Below, one piece after another: positions 43,449 to 54,224 of a stretch of DNA of 64,000 nt (within the stretch, counting starts at the first letter, position 1; each line of letters begins with the position of its first letter). Origin of the DNA: Bactericera cockerelli. Taxonomy: Eukaryota > Arthropoda > Insecta > Hemiptera > Triozidae. A program made the translations under genes and the position numbers. The stretch covers positions 46,263,205-46,327,204 of the forward strand of contig CM044958.1 of NCBI GenBank assembly GCA_024516035.1, read 5' to 3'. Under the pieces are notes generated by a model. That model was given only the letters and a program-made list of their open reading frames with translations, ran no database searches and was not told the DNA's origin.

Positions 43449-43627
43449 ATGCAAATTCTAGGCTATGGTTCTTCTGGGGAAGAGCGGATTGCAATTGACA
43501 AACCTTTGTTTGATCTGAACACTTTCTCTGGAAGATTCAGATACTTTGCATGGGTCACCAACCCAGCTCTCTGCCTTGTATCAGATGCAGAACTAGACAG
43601 AGCAAAAGAACTCAGAGCACAATATCT
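43449..43627 (+). CDS. Sfxn2: Sfxn2 first recognised coding exon
   Basis: ATG at 43449 lies 6 bases after an AG acceptor (43441-43442), so a 5' UTR exon upstream is likely. Encodes [19 protein letters not shown] and [18 protein letters not shown], then [15 protein letters not shown]. Donor CT|GTAAGT, phase 2. Confidence 0.82.
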
Positions 43628-46600
43628 GTAAGTTTTGTGGAACTTTTTCAAATTGAGCCATTAATATTTTATTTTAATTAATTTAATAAATCAACCTTGA
43701 GCCCAAGTGGTTCTTCAGTGGGATTCAATTCAAGAGGTTGTTAATGATTAATTTAAAACTTTTCTATAGATCATAATCATCAAAAAAATAAAAATATATA
43801 CTATGTATTTATGGTAATAAATTAGTTATATAAAGTCCAGGCAACCCAGAACAGCTGTGTCAACCTAATGAGCCCTATCAGCTAGGAGATGTCCAGAACT
43901 TAGAGAACAAAAGGAAGCAATCTCACTTCTTTTTTAATGATTGATTAGCAGATAGAGAATATTTTGAATTATTTAAATTTCTCCAAGCAAAATTCAACCT
44001 GGGAGAAAATTGTATCTCTTTAATAATTTTATTTTATAATATTCACTCTAGACTGCATGGAGGCTATTTTGTTATCAGTCAGAAGTTCTCACCAATAAAT
44101 GGGGGTGGTGTGTTAATGATGTCAGATGGTTGATTTGCTGCCAAGAATAAGCATTCATGTGAAAAAATATTTGAATTTTGTATGAATACTCAAATCAGGT
44201 GTCTAGAAATTTAACAGTATGTATAATTATGTTATTTTATACAAAACTTAATAAGTAAGATTGGAAATTTTCTGCGTGTCCTAATTTAATAAAATAAAAA
44301 ATACTGGAGTAAAAAAATCAATATAGGTTTCCTTCCTAACCTACTCTACACTATTAATCCAATTACACTTTATAATTTTATACCATAAAAAATAAAAATA
44401 TTTTTATCTCTTCCATTTTATTTAATCTTTCCAACAAAGTACGAAAACAGAACCGAAAGGAACGACTAAAGAGCAAGTCCTGTGGGCCAAGCAACTCTAT
44501 GAATGTGCATTTCATCCTGACACAGGAGACAGACAGAACGTCTTTGGGCGAATGTCATTCCAAATGCCCGGTGGGATGGCAATCACTGGCGCTCTGTTGA
44601 CATTCTACAAGTAGGAAAGCTCTCAAGAATACCTTGGAAGTGCCTGGGCATGTTGAATGTCTTTTGGCATGGTTTTCACTATACACAATACCTACATAAA
44701 TATTTATTTTAACTCTCTTTTTTTCAGGTATCTCATAGAACTTCAATGTATCTTTTGCATAGCATACCTTTATTGACGGTTTTAAATGTTTAAAATTAAT
44801 TTTCTATTCATTTGTTTTTATTACCTGTATGTACCCTGGATGGCAATCTTTGTTTTCCCCATTTTTTGCAGATTTGTTTTTCAATAGTGTGTGTTTTCAA
44901 TGTTTTGCCAATGCATTTGTTTTGATTGATCCTCCTAGATTAAAAAAAGAGCCCCCTGGAACAACCAAAGCTGACGTCATCCATGCCAAACGTCTGTACG
45001 AGAGTGCTTTTCATCCAGACTCGGGTGAAAAACAGAATCTGTTTGGACGCATGAGTTTTCAAGTGCCTGGGGGTATGGTTGCAACGGGAGCACTCTTAAC
45101 CTTTTACAAGTACGCTGAATTTCTTTAAATTACAACTATTTTGTATTTGACAAAAAATCTAAAACCTATGTAGGTACATTGAAGAAATGATTGGAAGGTA
45201 TTTAAGTATATTTCTTCGGCTCTACCCAGGCTGGGTGAGGTTAATGTGGGTAGCTGGTACAATTCCCAGGAAATAGAGGGTAACACCCTCGTCCTGATCA
45301 GGACGTTCATACAAAATAGAATCGGCGTTAGGAAGGCCATCCAGCCATAAAAAAAACGTGCCCGACCCTATCAACCTAATGCCAATCCCCAATAGCAACA
45401 AAAATCTAATATGGGATAAAGGCGAGGGAGATGTAAGTATGTTTCATGGGTATGCTTTTTTATGCAAAATATTTTTATTACTACTAATTTTTTTTTTTTT
45501 TTTTGTACTTAGCTATTACTACATAGTTTTCTTGCATGATTTTTTTTCCAAGACCTTTGAAAATCAGTTATTCATTGTTATTTTTTAAGCTTCACAATTT
45601 GTAGCCACATAGGTGTATCTTTTTTTCTGTCATTTATATTTTAGAAAACAAAACACTCAGTAAGCTACAGTAATTTCCTATGTTTTTTTTTAATTTGGGT
45701 TCAACGTCGCTTTCAACTGCATGATCATATCACGACAGGGATGTTACCCTCCATTCGCAGAAAACTCACAAACCTGCCACCCACATAAACTTCACCCAGC
45801 CTGGGTTGGGCCGGAATGCCAGCATCACGAAGTCTTCACCTCTCTGGGCGTCGCTTAACTTGCCTGATCCTACGAGTACCAGTGCATTCAACGCACCATC
45901 GACGCGACGCGACGTTAGCCCTCTGTGATTTACTTGGACTTAGCTTGAGGTAACCAATTTTAATATATAAAAAAAAATCTTGACTTTAACATTATTGTAC
46001 GTAAGGTACTGTGTTTAGGTGTTAGAACTCACATAGTTGAGAATCCACAGTGAAAAAGACCTGAGGGGGGGGGGGGGAAAACATGGGTATTTCTAGATTG
46101 TATAAACTAAAATCAAAATATTTCATGTTCCAGAACCACGCCTCAGATCATCTTCTGGCAGTGGGTGAACCAGAGCTTCAACGCTCTGGTGAACTACACC
46201 AACCGGAACGCCAATGCGCCCCTCACCACCAACCAGCTGGTGGTGGCGTACGTGTCCGCCACAGCGGCGGCCTGCATCACCGCCATCCAGTTCAAGAGCT
46301 TCCTTGCCAAGCGGGCGGGGCCATTCTGGCAGGTAAGTTATTGGGTTCAGTTCAAGAGCTTCCTCGCCAAGCGGGCAGGCCCATTCTGGCAGGTAAGTTA
46401 TTGGGTTCAGTTCAAGAGCTTCCTCGCCAAGCGGGCAGGCCCATTCTGGCAGGTAATTGATTGGGTTCAGTTCAAGAGCTTCCTCGCCAAGCGGGCAGGC
46501 CCATTCTGGCAGGTAAGTTATTGGGTTCAGTTCAAGAGCTTCCTCGCCAAGCGGGCAGGCCCATTCTGGCAGGTAAGTTATTGGGTTCAGTTCAAGAGCT

Positions 46601-49599
46601 TCCTCGCCAAGCGGGCAGGCCCATTCTGGCAGGTAAGTTATTGGGTTCAGTTCAAGAGCTTCCTCGCCAAGCGGGCAGGCCCATTCTGGCAGGTAAGTTA
46701 TTGGGTTCAGTTCAAGAGCTTCCTCGCCAAGCGGGCAGGCCCATTCTGGCAGGTAATTGATTGGGTTCAGTTCAAGAGCTTCCTCGCCAAGCGGGCAGGC
46801 CCATTCTGGCAGGTAAGTTATTGGGTTCAGTTCAAGAGCTTCCTCGCCAAGCGGGCAGGCCCATTCTGGCAGGTAAGTTATTGGGTTCAGTTCAAGAGCT
46901 TCCTCGCCAAGCGGGCAGGCCCATTCTGGCAGGTAAGTTATTGGGTTCAGTTCAAGAGCTTCCTCGCCAAGCGGGCAGGCCCATTCTGGCAGGTAAGTTA
47001 TTGGGTCCAGTTCAAGAGCTTCCTCGCCAAGCGGGCAGGCCCATTCTGGCAGGTAAGTTATTGGGTCCAGTTCAAGAGCTTCCTCGCCAAGCGGGCAGGG
47101 CCATTCTGGCAGGTAAGTTATTGGTTTCAGTTCAAGAGCTTCCTCGCCAAGCGGGCAGGGCCATTCTGGCAGGTAAGTTATTGGTTTCATCTCTTGAAGA
47201 ACATTTGACACGTTGAAAGAAAACTTCGAAAGCCAGCGTCGATGGCACGTAGAATTCACCAGTTCTCGTACAAATAATTATGATAACTGTTACTAACTTA
47301 ATAATTATAACACTCTTTAGTAGAAGGTAACCACCAGGCGAGGTTAATGCTCAAAGCATTTTCTACAACCTAACCATCATAGTCTTATTATTATGTGGTC
47401 ACAAACTCAAATCAATAAGACAAAATGCATACACTGTGTATGGGATTCGAACCAACGGATCCACACGCTACCTGGATTACCAGACTATCGCGTGAACCAC
47501 TTACCTTAACTGTTTTTCACAAATATGATAACTGTTTCTAACTCCATTCACCATCTCTGCTCCCCCCGCAGAGATATGTGCCGTTCGCCGCAGTGGCTGC
47601 TGCCAACTGCGTCAACATTCCTCTGATGCGGCAGAATGAGATCACCTCGGGTGTGGACGTGTTCGATGACAAAGGCAACAAGGTGAGGCCTGGGGTGGCT
47701 TCTATTGGGTTCGAACCCTCATCTCTGCAAATTACTTAAAAAAATTGGGGATGTAGGTTTCGAATATAATAATAACAATTCAGGGGTCTCGGTTTCGAAT
47801 CCTGAGATGGAAAAAAATAAATGTTAATACTGGTAAAAAAAAACAGGGCTTTTTTTCTTTCTTTTTTTAGGAATTTGAAATTCGAAGCAGGATTTTTCCA
47901 AAATAAATGTACAAGAAACTTTCGCTTCATCACAAAAATTTAAATATTAATTATTATTAATCGACGTACGTTCGACCCTGGCGCAAATTACAAGTATACG
48001 AATTAAGCGATGAATACCTCGTGTTCGACCCCGATGTTGGCCGACAAAATGTATTCAGAGTATTTATAAGAGATATGTAAGCAGCACATACCTCAGGTAG
48101 TAGCGCTGTTAGCACGACTAAGGGAAGGTCACGTTTCGAAAACACAGAGGAGCAAATAAGGATAGAGTACAACAAAAATTTCAGTAGCTGTTTTAACATT
48201 GATACCTCCATAACAAGCTGTTTAACACTCACCCTTAAAATAAGAAATGTAAATTGTACTTCTCGCACATCAAGGGGAGGCACAACCTACGGCACCTATG
48301 TGTGCACTCAACACAGGCACCATCTCCTACAACCCTTTTCATGTCTAAGGTGGCACTCAGTAGAGAGCATATCCAGTGGGCTTGCTCCAGGTCCGGCATA
48401 TAGCATATGGCAAGCGCAGAAGTCCGCTGGTTACCGGAGCGGGTCTGGATGCACGCGCCCTTCCAAACCCTCGGCGTCGGCTGCTTGTGAGCATTCACTA
48501 TCATTATTATTATTATTAAGATATAAGTAAACTCTAGACGTGATTTTTTTCCTCTTACACCCGTACATCTATTTAAATAAATAAAGAGGTGCTATATTAA
48601 AATGTTAGCGTAATGGGACTTCCTGTCTCGAGCCGACTGTCTAAATAAAGCACTACTATACTATAGTATACAAAGGTGTCTCTTTAAAGTGGTTATAGAA
48701 AAGTATTTTTTTTTTATTTATAATAACAACTTTATCATAAATCAATCATAAAGAGGTAAATTTGACCTGGAGATTCTTTTCTTATATTGAATTTTCTCTT
48801 ATGTCCAGGTTCTACTGTAGTTTATTTATACCTACTTTTTCAATTTTCATTTTTTTAAGACGCTCTTGAGACCAGCAGTTCGAGACAAAGTCTCGTTAAT
48901 TTGACAAATGTAATAACCTGTGTATGTTTTTTTTTGCCAACTGATGGTTCTATCCATCTCTTTTGGAAAAAATACCTTAGCTGTGTATTTTCATAGCATT
49001 AATTTTTTGCTTGATGTCTCTGGGATTGCTGGTTTGTGATTTTTTTTCTCTTTCAAATGATATTAAAAACACCTTCTCTCAAATGACCTACATTATCTAA
49101 ACATTATTTTTCTTTTTCTTATACTGCGTTTTCACCTGATTCAATCGTGTGATTGAATCAGGTAATGGCTAACAGCTAACACAGTGTGGTAAATTATGGT
49201 ACGAGATTATTTGAAAATTGATTTATGGTTGTTCTTGTGCATTGTTAGTAGTTTCTCATTGCAGTTAATATTGGGAATTCATATGTTGCATGCAATTTGT
49301 ACCCAGGGATTTGAAATGGTGTTGACTATTCGAAGTCTCTGGTTTGGGATTTTGTATTGAAACTGATTATTAGGTTTAAGCAACAAATGAAGTTTCTACG
49401 TAAAATAATTTTCCTCACGAGAGCTCGACCTCTTCTGTCCTCCAGTCTCCTGTTCATGGTCCCCACCGCCTGCGCCGTCTACCCACAGTTCACCTCCATC
49501 AGCACCACGGCACTGAAGACGCTGGAACCCGACACTGCCGAGGAGATCCTGAGGAAGAAGAAGGAGCTGGAAGCTGTCTACTTCAACAAAGGTCTCTAA
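43449..49599 (+). CDS. Sfxn2: Sfxn2-like sideroflexin, with alternative exons and an apparent missing exon
   Basis: Sideroflexins are multi-pass inner mitochondrial membrane proteins; SFXN1 moves serine, and SFXN2 has been linked to iron/heme. Exons: 43449-43627 (first coding exon seen), 44440-44610 or 44939-45109 (duplicated, alternative), 46134-46332, 47572-47682, 49446-49599. Family signatures: [71 protein letters not shown], and C-terminal YFNKGL. RMSFQ-PGGM and [11 protein letters not shown] favour SFXN2 over SFXN1/3. The ~60-65 residues normally between the 47682 and 49446 exons are not found. The donor of the 46332 exon is amplified 15-fold. Missing sequence makes this copy incomplete as assembled. 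Confidence 0.85.
44440..44610 (+). CDS. Sfxn2: Sfxn2 alternative exon A (171 bp)
   Basis: Encodes [20 protein letters not shown], then [18 protein letters not shown] and [16 protein letters not shown]. Acceptor CCAACAAAG, donor TACAA|GTAGGA. Same length, phases and position in the protein as exon B. Confidence 0.85.
44611..44938. other. Intron between Sfxn2 exons A and B
   Basis: 328 bases of AT-rich intron. No exon or repeat identified. Confidence 0.6.
44939..45109 (+). CDS. Sfxn2: Sfxn2 alternative exon B (171 bp)
   Basis: Encodes [20 protein letters not shown], then [18 protein letters not shown] and [16 protein letters not shown]. Acceptor CCTCCTAG, donor TACAA|GTACGC. A diverged duplicate of exon A 329 bases downstream; one or the other would complete the protein. 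Confidence 0.85.
45215..45360 (+). repeat. 3' body of a family-f/5S SINE
   Basis: CCCAGGCTGGGTGAGGTTAA, GAGGGTAACACCCTCGTCC, AGGAAGGCCATCCAGCC and an A-rich end. The tail after GAGGGTAA differs from the 2656 copy, so there are at least two 3' variants. Confidence 0.75.
45690..45912 (-). repeat. 5S-derived SINE, near full length, minus strand
   Basis: On the minus strand: GCGTCGATGGTGCGTTGAAT, AGGCAAGTTAAGCGACGCCC, AACCCAGGCTGGGTGAAG and CAGTTGAAAGCGACGTTGAA. It lies in the Sfxn2 intron before the 46134 exon. Confidence 0.85.
46134..46332 (+). CDS. Sfxn2: Sfxn2 exon with amplified 5' splice site
   Basis: Encodes [36 protein letters not shown] and [17 protein letters not shown]. Acceptor TGTTCCAG. 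The first donor is GGCAG|GTAAGT at 46333. Its last 42 bases plus 18 of intron form the 60-bp unit repeated to 47190; reading stays open through all units. Confidence 0.87.
46291..47190 (+). repeat. 60-bp tandem repeat, 15 units, carrying an Sfxn2 exon end and splice donor
   Basis: Each unit is 42 bases of exon (TTCAAGAGCTTCCTCGCC ... TTCTGGCAG) plus GTAAGTTATTGGGTTCAG. So every unit has a GTAAGT donor and ends in a TTCAG acceptor-like triplet. Units 3 and 8 carry GTAATTGA instead, five units apart. The last units have GGTCCAG or GGTTTCAG/T. 60 is a multiple of three and no unit has a stop in the Sfxn2 frame: 20 residues per unit ([18 protein letters not shown] core). The other frames are open too, for the same reason. 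Confidence 0.97.
47234..47272 (+). repeat. 5' fragment of a 5S-derived SINE
   Basis: AGCGTCGATGGCACGTAG and ATTCACCAGTTCTCGTA match the start of the 2656 SINE. Confidence 0.65.
47305..47515 (-). repeat. tRNA-derived SINE (family e), minus strand
   Basis: Minus strand: GTCTGGTAATCCAGGTAGC, TTGGTTCGAATCCCATAC and the CTTTGAGCATTAACCTCGCC tail. Confidence 0.75.
47572..47682 (+). CDS. Sfxn2: Sfxn2 exon: [18 protein letters not shown] segment
   Basis: 37 codons from [18 protein letters not shown] to [11 protein letters not shown]. Acceptor CCCCGCAG, donor AACAAG|GTGAGG. This is the most conserved block of sideroflexins. Confidence 0.9.
47683..49445. other. Sfxn2 intron; the expected middle exon is not found here
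   Basis: The stretch is AT-rich, with tRNA-like scraps near 47705-47815, a GC-richer motif-free block at 48250-48500 and an inverted GATTCAATC pair near 49140. No frame resembles the sideroflexin segment (SRI-M-APGM and following) that should lie between the flanking exons. No N gap is present. Confidence 0.55.
49446..49599 (+). CDS. Sfxn2: Sfxn2 terminal exon
   Basis: After CTGTCCTCCAG encodes [19 protein letters not shown] through [16 protein letters not shown] at 49597-49599. The YFNKGL end is characteristic of sideroflexins. The incoming phase requires the missing exon(s) to be 2 modulo 3 in length. Confidence 0.88.
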
Positions 49600-49744
49600 A
49601 CCGTGCCCCCAACTGTGGGGTCCGAGTTTCCTAGTCAATAGCCCCAGGCTCCCTGTAAGATAAGATAGAATCGCATAGGCTTCCAGTACTTTGTATTTCG
49701 TAACTTTTCTCCGAAGGTTACAACATGTCCTGGGATATGAGAAA

Positions 49745-49965
49745 AGTGCATTGATAGTCAAGTGTTTAAGGCGCTTGTCTGGTAATCCAGGTAGCGTAGG
49801 GATTTGTTGGTTTGAATCCCACTAATTGCATAAATTTTTCCTCATTTATTTGAGTTTATGACCACATAATAATAAGACTCTGAGGGTCAGGTGTTAGAAA
49901 ATGCTTTGAGCATTAACCTGGCCTGGTGGTTATATTCCACTAAAAAGTGATATTATTATGGTCCT
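49745..49965 (+). repeat. tRNA-derived SINE (family e) downstream of Sfxn2
   Basis: TTGATAGTCAAGTGTTTAAG, GTCTGGTAATCCAGGTAGC, TTGGTTTGAATCCCAC, with a tail ending GAGCATTAACCTGGCCTGG. Confidence 0.8.
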
Positions 49966-50698
49966 GTAATGACCTCAAGTTGGAGTTTCAACAAATCACA
50001 GCCCACTATAGCCCAAGTTGAGGGATAATCTAGCGTAGCTTATCTTTAATCCTGTTTTATAATTCGGTTCTTATTGCCCTCTTACATGTAAGCTCTGTTT
50101 TTTAGTTTTGTTCATACAAAAAAATCTATAAATGAGCCTTTTTCCATACACTGTCTACCACAAGTCATATCTCTTGAAGCTAGAGCTGAAGTTTTGTTTG
50201 TTCAGGAGACGTTGACGCGGCAGAGCGAAAATTTTGTGCACGATGTCACCTCCAGGGTATCCTTGTCTACCTTTATCATAAGCCAATTCTCTTGATTCTC
50301 AGTTCTCAAATGTATTGACTCAGCTGTGTAAATTAATATGATAAACTCTCACTAACCATGTATTATGTTGCTCGCTTTGAATCTTGATCTAATCTAAAGT
50401 AATTTCGGGGTTTAGGGTAGTCCCTCAAAAGTCATATTACAATAACATGTACCATGCTGATACAAGTGACAATAATCAAACACAACTTTATTAGAGGAAT
50501 TTATTTTCCTAAATTATAAAGGGCGGGGTTATTGCCCAAGGCAATCTCTACTATTTTACCCTCAAAGGCGAGAGGTATGTTTCTATAATATTTTCTGGAG
50601 GACCAACATTTGCAAATAAATCGCAAAATTCTCTTTTTCGCAAACAACGAAGTTTGAATTTTTGGCAACTTTGAGCTTATTCTTACGAAATGTAGAAG

Positions 50699-50908
50699 AA
50701 CCAAAAAAAAACGTTTACAACGATTAATGGTAGATTACTGACGCAATCCTGAAAAATAAGCCACTTTTTTGGACTTTTTCGAAAAAGTACAAAAATCACT
50801 TTCTGCAGTTGGGAAGGCGAAGCCGAAAATACGGATTGCAGATCAGTGCTGGAAATAGCGTCGGTAATCTACCATTAACGGGTGTAAACGTTTTTTTGGT
50901 CCACCCTG
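50699..50908. mobile_element. Short foldback derived from the 12842-15294 transposon arms
   Basis: Left CCAAAAAAAAACGTTTAC and AATGGTAGATTACTGACGC; right GCGTCGGTAATCTACCATT and GTAAACGTTTTTTTGGTCC, ACCCTGTA. The arms match the terminal ~110 bp of the larger element; the left-most CAGGGTGGA is lost. Confidence 0.75.
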
Positions 50909-52644
50909 TATAATAGATTTCTGCTTAAACAGAAAGTTTCGTCTTAGGTCTTGTCCACATTCTTTAAGGCTGACTTGCTTTTTTTCTCACAAATTAACTC
51001 CGAAGAACTCCATTAGAAATTTATTTGGTAAGGTTAGATTTTTCTATATATATTTGTGGTTTGACGCACACAGGATTGGGAAATGCTCATTTCTCTGGAA
51101 AAAATACAAGTGTACAATAAAGTTGAAATCAAAGATAACAATATTACAAATCTTTACACTACTACTGAATTGCTTAATTTTGTAACAGAAGAACTGTGCA
51201 ACTCCATCACAATGTAACAGGTGATACACAAGAAAAATATCAAGAGATATTCCTCGTCAGAAAATGCATCTATGATACTTCTTTCCAAAAGTGCAATGTT
51301 TAAATTAATATCTTATGGAAAAGGTCCTAGGAAGAAGGAAAATGTTTAAAGCATAGAATGTTAATTGATAGTTGTTGATTGGAAAAGCTCATATGTGAGA
51401 ATCCTGCCACTTTATACAAAGCCCAAAAATTTTTTTACTGCCATAGAATCTATCTTCATTTAAGGCTGTGCCATAGAGATAAAACTAAACCATTTAGTTG
51501 GTTACAATAAGCAAAATAATGTCACATAATATGTAAAACTTCAATGGAGCCCCTTAAATAATTTTGTCTTAACTAATGTAGTGAGCTAAGATTTAAGTAT
51601 TGGTTGAATGTTATGTTTATCTATATAGTTTTTTTTTTTTTAATACACTGATTTTTTTCTTTCTTTCTTTTTTCATCATGTTATCAGTTCTCATTATCAT
51701 CACATGAAACTATCCATTTCCAGTCATCCCCTCCTTGTTCAATTTTTTTCACTCCTTTGTTTATTTAGAAATGGTACTTTCTCTCATTTAAATGAATTTT
51801 ATTGTATATTTTAATTTAGTTCCAAATTTTAGGGAAATCATTTACTATTACATATAACATTTTTGTTTATTTGAGTCTCATGTTGCTTTCAACTTCATGG
51901 TCTTATCACTTGGAGGTTTTACCCACCATTTGCTGGGTTCTGATAGCTAAGAGAGAATAAAACATCTGAGGTATACATTTCATAACTTACAATATTTTGC
52001 TGAATAAAATTCACAATTAATTGTAATCTAATTTTAAAGATAAAATAATAAAAAAAATCACCATTTTATCAAATTAATATTTTATTCACTATTTATTTTC
52101 GAATTACCAAAACATATAACCTAGAATTAATAACTGTGAATACTAAACTTTCTGAAACCAATGTTGGCAGGCAATATGAATGCAATGTGATCAGTTTTGC
52201 TTACAAACATTTTAAGAAAGTTGCTAACTCAAACAGTAAACAAGTTGAAAAATATGGCATGTGAAAGTTTGTACAATAGTAAGATGATAAAAGGTTTTAT
52301 AGAACATTTAAATATATAACAAGCTGCAGACTAAAATAGACTTTCATTTGTTGTAGACATGTCATTTAGAAGTTTTTGTAAACATTTTTGTTCAGTTCTT
52401 GTACAGCTGGCACTGGTTGCTTCTCACTTGCTATCAACCCATGTGTTTTTAGGGTTCAGTTCTTTCCATTATAAGAAAAATGATGAGTGGACAGAAAGAA
52501 CATTAACAAGTGTTAAGTCTAGTCATGATTTCAAAACCAATACATGGACTAGACCAACACTTGCTAGGAACTTTTGTCATTTTATTGGAAATCTGTAGGA
52601 ATAAATTACAAAAGAATAGTATACAATTAGTTATAATTATCAAT

Positions 52645-52770
52645 AGGGTGGAATTAATAGACATTTTTTGTAATACCTCTGTGGTGCTAAGTCAGAGATT
52701 GCGAACTGTGTAAGATAGGGAAAACCGATGCTTAGCAATGACTTGAGATATAGAATTTGTCTATTAATTT
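52645..52770. mobile_element. MITE of the 29-31 kb cluster family
   Basis: AGGGTGGAATTAATAGAC, TTTTGTAATACCTCTGTGG, TGTGTAAGATAGGGAAAACC and GTCTATTAATTTCGCCCTAA: a near full-length copy in inverted orientation. Confidence 0.8.
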
Positions 52771-53426
52771 CGCCCTAAATATTTACAACTAGTAAAACAA
52801 CTTATATATTTTTATTGTTGTTTCAGGAGCTATAGTTTGTCCATGAACTTCCTTTCCAAGACCTCTCAATTCCTTGCACAATCTCTGATCCTGAAGATGC
52901 CATTTTTTTTTTTTTAATAAAAAAAAAGTTTAATAAAAGAAATCAAATTTTATCTAAATAGATAAATAACACTTCAGCTGAAAAGTACACTGATGTAAAA
53001 TCAAATAATTTTGTAATGGTGTATTATTTCTTAATCAAAATATCAGTTGGGTACCCAAGGACAAGAATATGGCCCCCAGGTTATGGTGGGTACCCCAGGT
53101 GTGAAATAACAAGTTCATCATCAAACCTAATACATAAAAATCCTACAAATATTCTTAGTGCTATACACATGACTAGAATTAGGTGATGATAACTCATCCT
53201 CAACTCTCAGGTGACTTCTGACTTTGAGGAGCAATCAATTCATTAGGTCAAAGTCCAATGCCAGGGGTTGACTATTGATGGCTTCAATGTTTCTTCTTCA
53301 TTCATAATGTACACTGGTTTAGTAACTGTGGTGGTGTTGGTTTAACAGGCATGGTTGAGAAGTTCCTGGTGTCCCACATGATGAGGAATAGATTGTGGAT
53401 TAGGCTCTGTTTATTGACAAAATCAT

Positions 53427-53558
53427 CTAATAGAATTCGCATTTGGTCTTGCTCAAGACACAGTTTATCACAAATGAGTCAACATGGTCTATTGCTTTCA
53501 GAAGCAGGGTCATTTCTATTTCAAGTTTCTTGATTAGTTCTTCATTATCATGCTCCAT
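53427..53558 (-). CDS. Terminal exon of an unrecognised coiled-coil-like protein
   Basis: Minus strand: acceptor GTTCTTTTCAG, then 43 codons starting MEHDNEELIKKLEIEMTLLL and ending VLSKTKCEFY, TAG at 53429-53427. The N-terminal part is heptad-like. AATAAA follows about 11 bases after the stop. The true start is probably in upstream exons, possibly from the divergent promoter near 54.2-54.6 kb (a short MSKNLKLK frame with a donor-like AA|GTAAAC is at about 54230-54255, minus). Family not recognised. Confidence 0.45.
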   Translation of the reverse strand: MEHDNEELIKKLEIEMTLLLKAIDHVDSFVINCVLSKTKCEFY

Positions 53559-54224
53559 CTGAAAAGAACAATAAGTTAATACATCACTCATCCTTAATTT
53601 TGTAATAATTCACATGTCTAGTATGTACATTGCCCTGGGACATGAAAGTTAAGGCATATGCCTATATGCACATGAATCAATACAGTGAAGTTGTTTTTAC
53701 TCTAAGGACACCGTAGACATTCCAAAATCACTATTAGTGCTAACCAGATGAGAGGTATTGCACTGTAACACGGTGATAAAACCGGTCACAATTTTCTATA
53801 ATTTTTTACATTAACATTGTTTTCTAGTGTAATTTTTGTAGTTAATTTATTATACTTGGCTGATGATGGATTTCTCGCGATATGAAAGAATTAACAAAGA
53901 CAATGTAATGACATGCCAATTTCAGAGGTGGTGACTTGTGACATAAAGGTTAGTGGTTTGAGTCCCTAGTAAACAAATATTTAGGATGACGATGTGAGTA
54001 ACTGTGTTTATACAAAATGTTTACTTTAATATAAATTACAATGGAAAACAGATTTTGAAGTCGGGAGTGGTTACAAGAGAGGCTGTGCAACAAGTGATGG
54101 GCGATGCTTCTCCCATGTCTTTGGGTGAATATTAACCCATTCAGTGAGACAGACACAGAATATTAATACTGACTTACGTGATGAAGGGTTCTTAGAGACG
54201 TCGAAAACAGTAAGATATGCAAGT

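Larger units (their letters stand above)
49966..53426. other. Intergenic between Sfxn2 and the 53.4-kb exon
   Basis: AT-rich. Contains a 210-bp foldback (50699-50908), a 5S-SINE tail fragment near 51873-51945 (minus: GAAGTTGAAAGCAACATGAG) and one MITE (52645-52770). A short plus segment at about 50209-50258 reads ETLTRQSENFVHDVTSR after a CAG, but is too short to call. The frame at 52359-52598 has no motif. Confidence 0.5.

Noticed and set aside
46083..47259. Long open frames on both strands across the 60-bp array (up to 378 residues, minus strand)
   Set aside because: A 60-bp unit without stops in most frames yields long repetitive ORFs automatically. Only the frame continuing the sideroflexin exon has meaning.
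50209..50258. Short exon-like segment reading ETLTRQSENFVHDVTSR
   Set aside because: Only about 50 bases, in the Sfxn2 3' flank, with no partner exon in matching phase.
52359..52598. Plus ORF of 79 residues
   Set aside because: No splice sites, family motif or codon bias; AT-rich surroundings make a chance frame plausible.
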